A stretch of 64,000 bases of DNA from JALYYC01 sp963795805 (GTDB lineage: Bacteria; Chloroflexota; Dormibacteria; CF-121): the NCBI GenBank assembly GCA_963795805.1, contig CAWCIV010000002.1, positions 207,734-271,733 of the forward strand, in the 5' to 3' direction. The notes below the pieces were generated by a model. It was given only the letters and a program-made list of their open reading frames with translations. It had not been told where the DNA came from and did not search any database. Shown piece after piece: positions 34,408 to 42,361 of this stretch; position 1 is the first letter of the stretch, and every line of letters starts with the position of its first letter. The position numbers were made by a program, and so were the translations under genes.

Positions 34408-34817
34408 GTTTTCCCGTTGTCCGTGATGAAGCCACCCTCATGGGTGCCCTGCGGGTCATGGTGGGTAAAGTGGATCAGGCCGCCCTTGCTATTCCAGATG
34501 TACTCGCCATGGACGGCCACGTGGTCGCCCTCGACCACGGGGACCCGCGCCCCGATCGAGATGTTGTGCTCGACCTCGACCGTCAGGTCGACGCCCGTGA
34601 GACGAACGATGAACTGCTCGTGGACTCCGGTGCTGCTACGGCGATCGGCAAAGATCTGGACCACGGTCCCGTCTGCCGTCACTTCCACGTTCGATCGATG
34701 ACGCTGGAAATCCTGAGCGATCGCGGCATCGTCCGGGGAGGCGGCGGCGGGTGCGGTGACGGCAGCGCCGCAGGCGGTCAACAGCAGCAGGGCCAGCGCG
34801 GCGGCTGAGCGCCTCAT
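34398..34817 (-). CDS. DUF3465 lipoprotein
   Basis: 139 residues with a signal peptide and lipobox (LLTAC, Cys 16). The mature domain matches DUF3465 strongly by its run of motifs: FIVRLTGVDLTVEVEHNISI, GARVPVVEGDHVAVHGEY, NSKGGLIHFTHHDPQG, HEGGFI. Family members are small exported OB-like proteins with conserved His residues and no known function. The promoter is probably TATAGT, about 7-12 bp from the ATG. The 3' end overlaps the birA end by 10 bp (convergent). Confidence 0.82.
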   Translation of the reverse strand: MRRSAAALALLLLTACGAAVTAPAAASPDDAAIAQDFQRHRSNVEVTADGTVVQIFADRRSSTGVHEQFIVRLTGVDLTVEVEHNISIGARVPVVEGDHVAVHGEYIWNSKGGLIHFTHHDPQGTHEGGFITDNGKTYD

Positions 34818-34830
34818 CGCCCCGACTATA

Positions 34831-34862
34831 GAAAACGGGCGGCGCCGTGTGGCACCGCCCGT
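34831..34862 (-). terminator. Rho-independent-type terminator of the cupredoxin gene
   Basis: On the minus strand ACGGGCGGTGCC pairs with GGCGCCGCCCGT (one mismatch) around an ACAC loop, followed by TTTTC. It lies 14 bp after the cupredoxin stop and immediately before the promoter of the DUF3465 gene. Confidence 0.8.
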
Positions 34863-34875
34863 GTCGTGGGGCGCG

Positions 34876-35277
34876 TCAGTTTACCTTGACGTCGCCCACC
34901 ATCTGCGAGTGAATGCTGCAGTGATACTTGACGTCGCCAGCCGTATTGAAGGTGACGACGAACTTCGAGCCGGCTCCCTGCAGGCAGGAGTCGAAGGTCG
35001 TGTTGTCATCGGAGGTCACGCTGTGCTGGGCGCCGCTGTCGACCCAGTCCCACTGGACGCTGTCACCCTTCTTCACCGTGATGGTCGCCGGGACAAACGC
35101 CCCGACGGTGTTCGGATCCGAGTTGATCTTGACGGTCTGGGCCGCCGTGCCGCTCCCCGCGCCTTTCGCGGTGCAGGGGCTGCCGCCCCCATTGTCCGCC
35201 GTGCCGCTACCGCCGCCGCAAGCCGCCAGTGCCATGGCGCTGCCGACCGCGACGATTGCCAACTTCCACACGCTCAC
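34876..35277 (-). CDS. Plastocyanin/azurin-like cupredoxin lipoprotein
   Basis: 133 residues: signal peptide with lipobox LAAC (Cys 20), a Gly/Ser spacer, then one cupredoxin domain. The type 1 copper ligands are visible as His 85 (AQHSVTS), Cys 120, His 123 and Met 126 (YHCSIHSQM). It is a membrane-tethered electron carrier on the outer face. It is placed directly downstream of the cytochrome oxidase genes and resembles the extra domain at the C-terminus of CoxB in the same cluster, so it may carry electrons to or from that oxidase (inference). Confidence 0.88.
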   Translation of the reverse strand: MSVWKLAIVAVGSAMALAACGGGSGTADNGGGSPCTAKGAGSGTAAQTVKINSDPNTVGAFVPATITVKKGDSVQWDWVDSGAQHSVTSDDNTTFDSCLQGAGSKFVVTFNTAGDVKYHCSIHSQMVGDVKVN

Positions 35278-35380
35278 GATTGCCTCCTTGCTAAGACGGG
35301 CTGACCACCAGAGTGTAGGGGTCGGTCCACGGGCACCGCCAGTCGGTAAGCCGGAATCCGACGGGAATCAGGTCCTTGCC

Positions 35381-35605
35381 CTACTCGGGCAGGTCCGCGA
35401 ATTCGCGCCGCGCATCCCGCACCCAGAGCGCCAGCGCGGCTACCGTGATCACCGCGCCGATGATCAGCAGCGCCAGGTTCAGCACCAGGCCGAGCAGCAG
35501 CAGGGAGAGACCCACGGCGAGCACCGCCGGCCAGATGCTTGGCGGCGGTAGGTGGAAGGCATCGTGCCCCTCGGCCGCGCTGTGGCCGCTCTCGTCAACC
35601 GCCAT
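35381..35605 (-). CDS. Small two-helix oxidase-associated membrane protein (cytochrome c oxidase subunit IV-like)
   Basis: 74 residues with a His-rich start (GHSAAEGHDAFHLPPP) and two hydrophobic helices (WPAVLAVGLSLLLLGLVL and LALLIIGAVITVAALALWV), ending in a charged REFADLPE tail. The PPPSIWP motif before helix 1 is typical of actinobacterial/Chloroflexota subunit IV proteins. Its start overlaps the stop of the 38-residue gene upstream, placing it at the end of the oxidase operon. Confidence 0.65.
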   Translation of the reverse strand: MAVDESGHSAAEGHDAFHLPPPSIWPAVLAVGLSLLLLGLVLNLALLIIGAVITVAALALWVRDARREFADLPE

Positions 35606-35721
35606 CAGACGAAGCTGTTGTAGAGCAGGGCCCAGACAAAGGAGAGCCCGAACATGATGACGGCGGTGACGAAGAGCAGGATCCCCAGCCGCACATTCTT
35701 TCTCGCCTCGTCCCTATGCAT
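35605..35721 (-). CDS. 38-residue single-helix membrane protein in the oxidase operon
   Basis: ATG at 35721 starts MHRDEARKNVRLGILLF, followed by one membrane helix (VTAVIMFGLSFVWALLY) and NSFV. The stop overlaps the next start (TGATG-type). It is too short for many gene finders. Its position between ctaAB and the subunit IV-like gene suggests an accessory oxidase subunit. Confidence 0.6.
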   Translation of the reverse strand: MHRDEARKNVRLGILLFVTAVIMFGLSFVWALLYNSFV

Positions 35722-35732
35722 CGGTCACCTGC

Positions 35733-37520
35733 TCAGCCAAGTTTACCAATCATCCGGTCGGCCACCATCACCCCAAACAACAGCGCCAGGTAGGCAATCG
35801 AATAGTCGAAAAGCGGGCGCGACCATCGGCGGTCGCGGAGGGTGAGGACGGCGAGCGCGACGAAGGCGCTGCCGAGGAGGACGGCCCCGGCGAGGTAGAT
35901 CAGGCCGAGCGCCCCGGTGACGGCGAGCATCAAGGTGACCGCGACCAGCAGCAGCGAGTACAGGAGGATCTGCCACGTCGCCTCTGCCTCTCCCCTGACC
36001 ACCGGCAACATCGGCACGCCAACCCGCGCATAGTCCTTCTGAATGCGGAGTGCCAGCGCCCAGAAGTGCGGGGGCGTCCACAGGAAGATGATCGCGAACA
36101 GGTAGAGCGCCGTCAGGTCGATCGAATGGGTCACGGCGGCCCAGCCGACCAGTGGCGGCACCGCCCCGGCGGCGCCACCGATCACGATGTTCTGCGCGGT
36201 CGACCGCTTCAGCCAGAGCGTGTAGACAAAGACGTAGAAAAGGAGGCCGCTGACCGCCAGGGTGGCCGCCAGCACGTTCACCCCAAAGGCGAGGGTAAGG
36301 AACGCCACCAGGCCGAGCGTGATGCCAAAGGTCAGCGCGTGCGCCGGAGCGATCCGCCCGTCAGGGATTGGACGCCGCCGGGTCCGGTACATCTCGGCGT
36401 CGATATCCCGGTCGATCCAGCAGTTGATGGCCCCCGCGCCTGCGGCCGCCAGCGCGCCGCCGAGCAGCGTCAGCACGACGAGCCCGGTCGACGGCCAGCC
36501 CCGGCTCGCGATCATCATGCCGCCCAGGGCGGTGATCAACAGCAGGACGATGATGCGCGGTTTCGCCAGGCTGACGTAGTCGAGCACGACGTCGCGGGCT
36601 GGGCGGCGCGGCGCCTCGTTCCTGGCCGGGTGAGGGTCGATCCGCGCCTCGATCGGGAGGCGACCGGCAAGCACGGCCAGCACGACTGTGCCCGCCCAGA
36701 CGGCGGTGGCGAGCGCGAGATGCAGGCCGCGAAGGGCAGCCGGGAGGTGGAGCAGGACGACCGCCGCGCCAACCGCCAGCTGCAGGGCCAGCGCGGTCAG
36801 CGTCAGCGCGACCGTGGTCCGAACCGCGGGGTTTCGCCGGTGCCGCCGGAGCACGGCGACCAGCGCCAGGATGATGACGGCGCCGATGACGGCCGCCAGT
36901 CCACGATGCAACAGCTGGACGGCGGGCAGCCGATCGAAGGCGAAACTGAAGCCACCGCCGCACAAAGGCCAGGCGCCGCAGGCGCCGCTCGCCCCGGTGC
37001 CGACCACCAGCGAGCCACTCAGGATCAGCACGAAGGTCCCGGCCGCCGCGGTGCGCGCCCACAGGCCCGCGAGCCGGTCGGATGAGGCGGCGATCGGCCC
37101 GACCATCGCGCCCGTTGCCGTGACGCAGAGCGCGCCAAGCAACGCCATGGCGGTGGCCAGGTGCGCCAGAACGATGATCGGCGGCAGCTCGAGCCGGACC
37201 GTGATGGCGCCAAGCAGCACCTGGACCACCAACAGGAGAAAGGCGAGCGACGCGGCGCCGATGATGTCACGCCGCCGTCGCCACGCCAGCCACGCCACAA
37301 TTGCGGTCAGGACGACCAGGGTGCTGGCGAGCGACGCGGTCGTCCGGTGCGAGTACTCGATGATCGCGTGCAACTCGAGCGGGGGGTAGGGACGCCCGTG
37401 GCAGAGCGGCCAGTCGGGGCACCCCAGCCCGGAGCCCGAGACGCGGACGACGCCACCGAGGACGACGAGCGCATAGGTCACCGCGGCGGCGGCGATGGCG
37501 AGCGCGCGAAACCCTTTCAC
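35733..37520 (-). CDS. ctaAB: Fused heme A synthase (CtaA) and protoheme IX farnesyltransferase (CtaB)
   Basis: 595 residues. Residues 1-300 are CtaA/COX15: eight helices, SGLGCPDWPLC and a second CGAWPLCGG Cys pair, and heme-ligating His residues in EYSHRTTAS and LHRGLAAV. Residues 315-595 are CtaB/COX10: YVSLAKPRIIVLLLITALGG, the Asp-rich prenyl diphosphate sites NCWIDRDIDAEMYRTRRRP and FLWTPPHFWALA. Together they convert heme B to O to A for the oxidase coded just upstream. Such fusions are known in a few deep lineages (e.g. Thermus-like). It starts 10 bp after the ctaD stop. Confidence 0.93.
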   Translation of the reverse strand: MKGFRALAIAAAAVTYALVVLGGVVRVSGSGLGCPDWPLCHGRPYPPLELHAIIEYSHRTTASLASTLVVLTAIVAWLAWRRRRDIIGAASLAFLLLVVQVLLGAITVRLELPPIIVLAHLATAMALLGALCVTATGAMVGPIAASSDRLAGLWARTAAAGTFVLILSGSLVVGTGASGACGAWPLCGGGFSFAFDRLPAVQLLHRGLAAVIGAVIILALVAVLRRHRRNPAVRTTVALTLTALALQLAVGAAVVLLHLPAALRGLHLALATAVWAGTVVLAVLAGRLPIEARIDPHPARNEAPRRPARDVVLDYVSLAKPRIIVLLLITALGGMMIASRGWPSTGLVVLTLLGGALAAAGAGAINCWIDRDIDAEMYRTRRRPIPDGRIAPAHALTFGITLGLVAFLTLAFGVNVLAATLAVSGLLFYVFVYTLWLKRSTAQNIVIGGAAGAVPPLVGWAAVTHSIDLTALYLFAIIFLWTPPHFWALALRIQKDYARVGVPMLPVVRGEAEATWQILLYSLLLVAVTLMLAVTGALGLIYLAGAVLLGSAFVALAVLTLRDRRWSRPLFDYSIAYLALLFGVMVADRMIGKLG

Positions 37521-37530
37521 CGAGTCGAGA

Positions 37531-39168
37531 TCAGGCGTGCTCGGCGGCCGCGGTCACGCCGCGGCGCACATCCCGGAGCGGCCTGGCGCTGCGAACGGGT
37601 GGCACGGTGTCGAAGTTGTACGCCGGCGGCGGTGAGGCCGTCGCCCATTCCAGCGTGTTGCCCTCCCAGGGATCGGCCGGAGCGCGGCGCCCGGCCCGGA
37701 CGCTGATCGCGAAATTGATCAGGAAGATCAGGATCGCGCTGGCGATCATGAAGGCGCCGATGGTGGAAACCAGGTTCCATGTCGCCCAGTCGGTCCGATT
37801 GCTCTGCCAGATCGCAATGCGCCGCGGCATCCCCTGGAGCCCGAGGAAGTGCTGCGGCATGAACGTCACGTTGAAGCCGACCAACTGCACCCAGAACTGG
37901 ATCTTCCCCAGCCTTTCGTTGAGATATCGGCCGGTGAGTTTGGGAAACCAGTAGTAGAAGGCGGCGAAGACGCCGAATACGCTGCCACCGAAGAGCACGT
38001 AATGGATGTGGGAGACCACCCAGTAGGTGGCGTGGACCTGGTAGTCCACGGCCAGGGACGCCATGAAGACGCCGTCGACGCCGCCCATCAGGAACATCAA
38101 AACGAAGCCGACGGAAAACAGCATGGCCGTGGTGTATTTGATCGATCCTCCCCAGAGTGTCGCAAGCCAGTTGAGCACCTTGACCCCCGAGGGCACGCCG
38201 ATCATCGCGGTCGTCCCCATAAAGAATTCCTGGAGGGCGAGCGGCATGCCGGTCGTGAACATATGGTGGGCGAAGACCATGAACCCGAGCACGCCGATGG
38301 CGGCCATCGAGAAGGCCATCGCGCGGTAGCCGAAGATCGGTTTTCGACTGAACACCGGGATGATCTCGGAGACGATCCCGAATGCCGGGAGGATCATGAT
38401 ATAGACGGCCGGGTGCGAGTAGAACCAGAAGATGAACTGGTACAGCAACGGGTCGGAGCCGTGGTTGAAGAAGTGGGTGCCGAGCTGCCGGTCCATCAGC
38501 ACCATCGCGAGCACCCCGGCGAGGAAGGGGCTCGCCAGCAGGGTCAGGGCGGCGGTGACCTCGACCGACCAGACGAAGAGCGGCAACCGGAACCAGGTCA
38601 TCCCGGGGGCGCGCATGTTGTGGATCGTCACGAGGAAGTTGACCGCGCCCATGATCGATGAGATGCCGAGGATATGAAGGCCAAGGATCCACAGGTCCTG
38701 GCCGAGGCCGATCGCATAGGCCTTCTCCGTCAGTGGGACGTAGCCGGTCCAGCCGGCGGCGGCCGCCCCGGTCTGCGTCAGCAGTCCGCTGTACATGACG
38801 AGGCCGCCGAGCGGGATCATCCAGAAGGAGAAGGCGTTGATGCGTGGGAAGGCCATGTCGCGGGCGCCGATCTGGAGCGGCACGAAATAGTTGGCGAATC
38901 CCGAGAAGACCGGGATGATCCACAGGAAGATCATGGTCGTCCCGTGCAGCGTCATGATCTGGTTGTAAAGCGTGGCTGTCAGGAAATGGTTGTTGCCGAC
39001 GGCCAGCTGGGTCCGCATCAGGAGCGCCATGACCCCGCCAACCAGGAAGAAGAAAAAGGTCGTGTAGAGGTACATGATGCCGATCTTCTTGTGGTCGACG
39101 GTCGTCAGCCATTCGATGACGCCGCTTCGCCGGGCCACGGTCTGGCGAGGTAACGCGATGCTTGCCAT
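37531..39168 (-). CDS. ctaD: Cytochrome c oxidase subunit I, A2-type heme-copper oxidase
   Basis: 545 residues, 12 or more helices. Low-spin heme and CuB ligands are visible: LHGTTMIFLW, the YSHPAVYIM loop (CuB His and its cross-linked Tyr), AHHMFTTG, and HIHYVLFGG (heme a3/a His pair). The helix VI motif is YSHP in place of the GHPE of A1 enzymes, which places it in the A2 group with Thermus caa3. Reduces O2 to water and pumps protons. No separate or fused subunit III is seen in the cluster. It follows coxB by 25 bp. Confidence 0.95.
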   Translation of the reverse strand: MASIALPRQTVARRSGVIEWLTTVDHKKIGIMYLYTTFFFFLVGGVMALLMRTQLAVGNNHFLTATLYNQIMTLHGTTMIFLWIIPVFSGFANYFVPLQIGARDMAFPRINAFSFWMIPLGGLVMYSGLLTQTGAAAAGWTGYVPLTEKAYAIGLGQDLWILGLHILGISSIMGAVNFLVTIHNMRAPGMTWFRLPLFVWSVEVTAALTLLASPFLAGVLAMVLMDRQLGTHFFNHGSDPLLYQFIFWFYSHPAVYIMILPAFGIVSEIIPVFSRKPIFGYRAMAFSMAAIGVLGFMVFAHHMFTTGMPLALQEFFMGTTAMIGVPSGVKVLNWLATLWGGSIKYTTAMLFSVGFVLMFLMGGVDGVFMASLAVDYQVHATYWVVSHIHYVLFGGSVFGVFAAFYYWFPKLTGRYLNERLGKIQFWVQLVGFNVTFMPQHFLGLQGMPRRIAIWQSNRTDWATWNLVSTIGAFMIASAILIFLINFAISVRAGRRAPADPWEGNTLEWATASPPPAYNFDTVPPVRSARPLRDVRRGVTAAAEHA

Positions 39169-39193
39169 CAGGAACTCCTTGCGCTGGTACTCG

Positions 39194-40177
39194 TCATGGC
39201 GTGACGGTGATCGTGCCGCTCATGTTGAAGGCGGTGTGGAAGGTGCAGACATAGTGATACGTGCCCGGCTGACCGAACTTGAGCTCGAACTTGTCCCCCC
39301 CATTCATGGTGTCCGAGCTGGGGACCTGCCCATTGTCGAACGTGACGTTGTGCGCGGCAGATCCCGAATTCACCCACTGGACGACATCGCCAACCTTGAC
39401 GGTTGACGAGGTCGGCACGAACTTGAAATCGTCCGTCTCGCCGACCGTCTTGATGGCGGTCGCGCCGGTGACCTTGGTCGCGGTCGCGGGTCCACCGCCC
39501 GGGGGCGGCGCGCCCCCACCGCTCGCCTGCTGCTGACGCTGCGCGTACCAGGTCTGATAGGCGGCCGGTGTCATCGCCTGGACCTTCACCTGCATCGCAT
39601 AGTGGCCGACGCCGCACAGCTCGTTGCATTCACCGTAGTACAAGCCGGGTCGATCGGCCTGAAGCCAGCCGTGGTTTGTTTGACCCGGGATCGCGTAGAT
39701 CTGCCCACCGAGACGGGGCGCCCAGAAGGAGTGGAGCACGTCCCGGCTGGTGACCTGTAGCTGGATCGGCTCGCCGGTTGGGATGACGAGCGTGTCGGAC
39801 TTCACGCGGCTGTCCGGGTAGGTGTACTGCCAGGCAAACTGGACGCCAACCACCTTGACCGTCATCGCCGGCGTGGGTCCGTTGCGCAGGTAGTCCATCC
39901 GCAGGGTGGTCCGAATGAAAAGGAAGGACACGATCACGACCGGGATCAGGGTCCAAACGATTTCCAGCCTGGTGTTGCCGTGGACCTGCCGGGGCTCGAC
40001 CTCGTCGCGCCGCCGAAACCGGAGCGCCGCGTAGATGAGGAGACCGCCGACGATGACCAGCACCGCCATCGCAATCCAGAAAATGCCGGTGTAGATACCG
40101 ATGATCTCGCAGGCGTTGGGGCCAGCGCAATTGAGCGGGCTGACGTCGACCGCGGGCATCATCGGTGAAAGAGCCAC
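39194..40177 (-). CDS. coxB: Cytochrome c oxidase subunit II with an additional C-terminal cupredoxin domain
   Basis: About 327 residues. Two membrane helices (about 25-50 and 72-90) are followed by the CuA cupredoxin domain with ligands His 149 (VLHSFW), Cys 184, Glu 186, Cys 188, His 192 and Met 195 (GECNELCGVGHYAM). After a Gly/Pro hinge (about 216-230) comes a second cupredoxin domain with type 1 copper ligands: His 275 (SAAHNVTF), Cys 310, His 313 and Met 318 (YVCTFHTAFNM). The usual extra domain in such oxidases is a cytochrome c; a blue-copper domain here is unusual. The start at 40177 overlaps the upstream gene; MMPAVDV a few codons in is an alternative. Confidence 0.92.
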   Translation of the reverse strand: MALSPMMPAVDVSPLNCAGPNACEIIGIYTGIFWIAMAVLVIVGGLLIYAALRFRRRDEVEPRQVHGNTRLEIVWTLIPVVIVSFLFIRTTLRMDYLRNGPTPAMTVKVVGVQFAWQYTYPDSRVKSDTLVIPTGEPIQLQVTSRDVLHSFWAPRLGGQIYAIPGQTNHGWLQADRPGLYYGECNELCGVGHYAMQVKVQAMTPAAYQTWYAQRQQQASGGGAPPPGGGPATATKVTGATAIKTVGETDDFKFVPTSSTVKVGDVVQWVNSGSAAHNVTFDNGQVPSSDTMNGGDKFELKFGQPGTYHYVCTFHTAFNMSGTITVTP

Positions 40178-40554
40178 CAGCGACCACCCGGCGGCCGGGT
40201 GCCGTTGATTTCCTGGGCCGTGGCCCGAGCGTCATGCATCGCGTCGTACCACAGGGTGAGCATGAGGAGGAAGGTGGTGATGAACACCATGAGCGACAGC
40301 ATCTTAACCAGCAGCGAGAGCACCACCATCGTGCTGCCGCGTGGTTTCCACCAGACGATCAGCTGGTCCGTGGCGCCGGGGATGCTGAGCGTGAGATACA
40401 GGAGGCCCACCACGCCGACCAGGAAGAACGCCGCCTTCTTGAATTGCCGGTTGTACACCTGGCCGAGGCCTGGAATGATTGAAAGCCAGGTCGCCAGTCT
40501 GACGCTGGCGCGTCGGCTTCGAATCAGGACCGGGGCCGGATGCGGCTGGACCAC
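40159..40554 (-). CDS. TM2-like small membrane protein in the respiratory operon
   Basis: 131 residues. N-terminal LATWLSIIPGLGQVYNRQFK is the TM2/DUF5683-type hairpin start. Three hydrophobic segments follow (AAFFLVGVVGLLYLTLSI, MVVLSLLVKMLSLMVFITTF and an adjacent one). The GLGQxYNRQ motif also occurs at the N-terminus of some sugar ABC permeases, but the protein ends too early for that. It is translated just ahead of coxB with a 19-bp overlap; its role in the oxidase is unknown. Confidence 0.6.
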   Translation of the reverse strand: MVQPHPAPVLIRSRRASVRLATWLSIIPGLGQVYNRQFKKAAFFLVGVVGLLYLTLSIPGATDQLIVWWKPRGSTMVVLSLLVKMLSLMVFITTFLLMLTLWYDAMHDARATAQEINGTRPPGGRWWLFHR

Positions 40555-40560
40555 GCCGGG

Positions 40561-40692
40561 CTAACGCTGGAACATCCGATAACAGTAATAGGCAACGATC
40601 AGCAGGCTGGCAATTGCCCAGACGAGCACGAAGAAGAAATCGCCAACGCCGGGATCGCGGGTCAGGTTCAGCAGGTAAACCACGCCTAACAC
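40561..40692 (-). CDS. 43-residue single-helix membrane protein
   Basis: GTG at 40692 directly follows the stop of the preceding 43-residue gene. The product VLGVVYLLNLTRDPGVGDFF continues into one helix (VLVWAIASLLIVAYYCY) and RMFQR. It is one of three tiny membrane proteins in this operon and probably a small subunit of the bc-oxidase assembly. No family is recognised. Confidence 0.55.
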   Translation of the reverse strand: MLGVVYLLNLTRDPGVGDFFFVLVWAIASLLIVAYYCYRMFQR

Positions 40693-40824
40693 TCAGCCAC
40701 CCGCCTTGTGGGCCTTGGTGACATCGAGGAGATTCTCCGCGATGATCACGAGGGCCGTGAAGCCGACCAGGATAACGAAGGCGATCGCCGTGCCGATCAG
40801 GTCCTTGAGCTGCTGCCTTCTCAT
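40693..40824 (-). CDS. 43-residue single-helix membrane protein
   Basis: ATG at 40824 overlaps the stop of the triheme cytochrome gene (ATGA). The product begins MRRQQLKDLIGTAIAFVILV, continues the helix through GFTALVIIAENLL, and ends in a basic DVTKAHKAGG tail. Tight coupling to the cytochrome gene argues it is real despite its size. Confidence 0.6.
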   Translation of the reverse strand: MRRQQLKDLIGTAIAFVILVGFTALVIIAENLLDVTKAHKAGG

Positions 40825-41813
40825 GGGAGACTCGCGTACTGCTGCCACATCCGGATCCAGTGCACCAGCAGGTCGATGTTCTGACTGACGGGCTGCGGGA
40901 GCAGCTTCTGCACGCCCCACGCCGGCATAATCGTTCCCTTGTGCTCCTCACCCTGGTTGCCGAAGTAGATGCAGCGGTGATAGTAATCGTCGTTGAAGAA
41001 GCCAAGGCGGTCCTTGTCGTTCAGAGGCGGCCCCTTCCCACCTTCCCCGGTCGCGCCATGACACTGCGCGCAGCTGTTCTCGTACAGGGCCGGAGCGGTG
41101 TCATAGACGCCGAACGGGTTGGACACCAGGTTGGTGTGCGCCCCAGCCTGGGTGGTCGCCTGCCGATTGCCGTTGTGGCAGACGATGCAGCCGGTCTCAT
41201 CGATGCCCAGGCCCTTGTAAGCGCTGGGGATGAAGCCGGTCAGTTGGGCGACGACGGGTTTGCTGGTCTGGGGATCGGTCACGACCTTGCCGTTGGCGTC
41301 AAGGACGTAGTACGGCTGGGCCTTTGGATTCAAGCAGGTTGCGGCCGCCGCGGCCCCTGCCGTGGAGGCGGCGGGGGTGGCCGAGGCACTGACGGATGGC
41401 GAAGCCTTCGGCGACGCACTCGCCCCGGCCTTCGGGGAGACGCTGGGCGAGGCGCTCGGCGTGGGCGTCGCCGCGGCGGCCGGGCGGCAGACCAACGTGT
41501 CCTGGCCGTACTTGGCGAAGACGGCATCGTTGATCACCGATGGATGATTGGGGCCGAGCCGCTTGGCGGCCTCCTGCGGTCCGAGCTTGGCGATGTCCGG
41601 AACGTGGCAGGTGATACAGCGCTCGACGACGAACTGGTTGTTGACCTGGACCTTGGGAAAGATCTGCTGGACCTGGATCGGAAAGTCGGCGCCGTATTGC
41701 TGCGCGTATTTCTGCTGGATCGGCACCCAGGGCCGGCTGAAGTCCTGGTAAAAGGCGAACGCCAGCAGGGCGAGGAACAAGCCGCTGACCACCAGGAACG
41801 CGCGCCCTAGCAC
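40821..41813 (-). CDS. Membrane-anchored triheme cytochrome c of the bc complex
   Basis: 330 residues. An N-terminal anchor (AFLVVSGLFLALLAFAF) is followed by three CxxCH sites: CITCH (about 66), CIVCH (about 215) and CAQCH (about 250). A Pro/Ala/Ser-rich linker (about 112-158) separates heme 1 from the rest. Two further cysteines (VCRP, TCLNP) flank the linker. In actinobacteria the diheme QcrC carries electrons straight from the bc complex to the oxidase; this protein has the same place in the operon but one heme more. It overlaps the cytochrome b C-terminal subunit by 7 bp. Confidence 0.9.
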   Translation of the reverse strand: MLGRAFLVVSGLFLALLAFAFYQDFSRPWVPIQQKYAQQYGADFPIQVQQIFPKVQVNNQFVVERCITCHVPDIAKLGPQEAAKRLGPNHPSVINDAVFAKYGQDTLVCRPAAAATPTPSASPSVSPKAGASASPKASPSVSASATPAASTAGAAAAATCLNPKAQPYYVLDANGKVVTDPQTSKPVVAQLTGFIPSAYKGLGIDETGCIVCHNGNRQATTQAGAHTNLVSNPFGVYDTAPALYENSCAQCHGATGEGGKGPPLNDKDRLGFFNDDYYHRCIYFGNQGEEHKGTIMPAWGVQKLLPQPVSQNIDLLVHWIRMWQQYASLP

Positions 41814-42361
41814 GCCGCCCCCGGCTCACACTGGGGATTGCCCAGCACCCATCCCCAGTCCCAGACGAACTCGTGGCCGCGGAAGAAGGTGCCGATGACG
41901 ACCAGCGCGACCACGATCGTGATGTAGAGGGCAAAGAGGATGATCGCCACCTTCCGCTCGGCGGGACGCCGGCTCGGATTGCGGTCGAGGAAGGGTACGA
42001 GGATCATCAGCACGATCACGAAGGTGGGGAACGCGACGCCCGCCATCAGCGGCGGAAACCGCGAGAGCAGTTCCTGGAGCCCGAGGAAGTACCACGGGGC
42101 CTTGGAGGGGTTTGGCGTCATGCCCGGATTCGCCTTGCCCAGCAGCGGCGCCTGGAGGACGATCGAGACGACCAGGAGGAAGACCGTCATCGCCACGGCG
42201 GCGATGAATTCCTTGAAGACGAACTCGGGGAATGAGACGATCATCTCGTCGTCGCTGTCGTCCCGGATCGCGACCGGGACGTCGGAGGCCCGCTGCCTGC
42301 GCCGAGCCTCGGCTCGCTCCCGTGCGTCGATCCGTTCGCGTGCGTCGGTGGCCAGGGTCAG
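41807..42361 (-). CDS. Cytochrome b C-terminal (subunit IV-like) protein
   Basis: About 184 residues if read from the CTG that overlaps the cytochrome b stop (42359-42361). This includes a charged N-terminal tail (LATDARERIDARERAEARRR) that relatives also have. The first ATG, at 42244, would start just before FPEFVFKEFI and drop the tail. Three helices follow, with the Qo-site equivalent PNPSKAPWYFLGLQELL (PEWY region as APWY). It completes the split cytochrome b as in cyt b6/subunit IV systems. The start codon is uncertain because no ATG, GTG or TTG lies upstream in frame. Confidence 0.82.
   Translation of the reverse strand: MTLATDARERIDARERAEARRRQRASDVPVAIRDDSDDEMIVSFPEFVFKEFIAAVAMTVFLLVVSIVLQAPLLGKANPGMTPNPSKAPWYFLGLQELLSRFPPLMAGVAFPTFVIVLMILVPFLDRNPSRRPAERKVAIILFALYITIVVALVVIGTFFRGHEFVWDWGWVLGNPQCEPGAAC

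Noticed and set aside
36066..37085. 339-codon plus-strand frame inside ctaAB
   Set aside because: Low-complexity Arg/Asp/Gln product opposite a perfectly conserved membrane enzyme; a shadow ORF.
37849..38661. 270-codon plus-strand frame inside ctaD
   Set aside because: His/Glu/Asp-rich mirror of hydrophobic helices; no start signal or homology.
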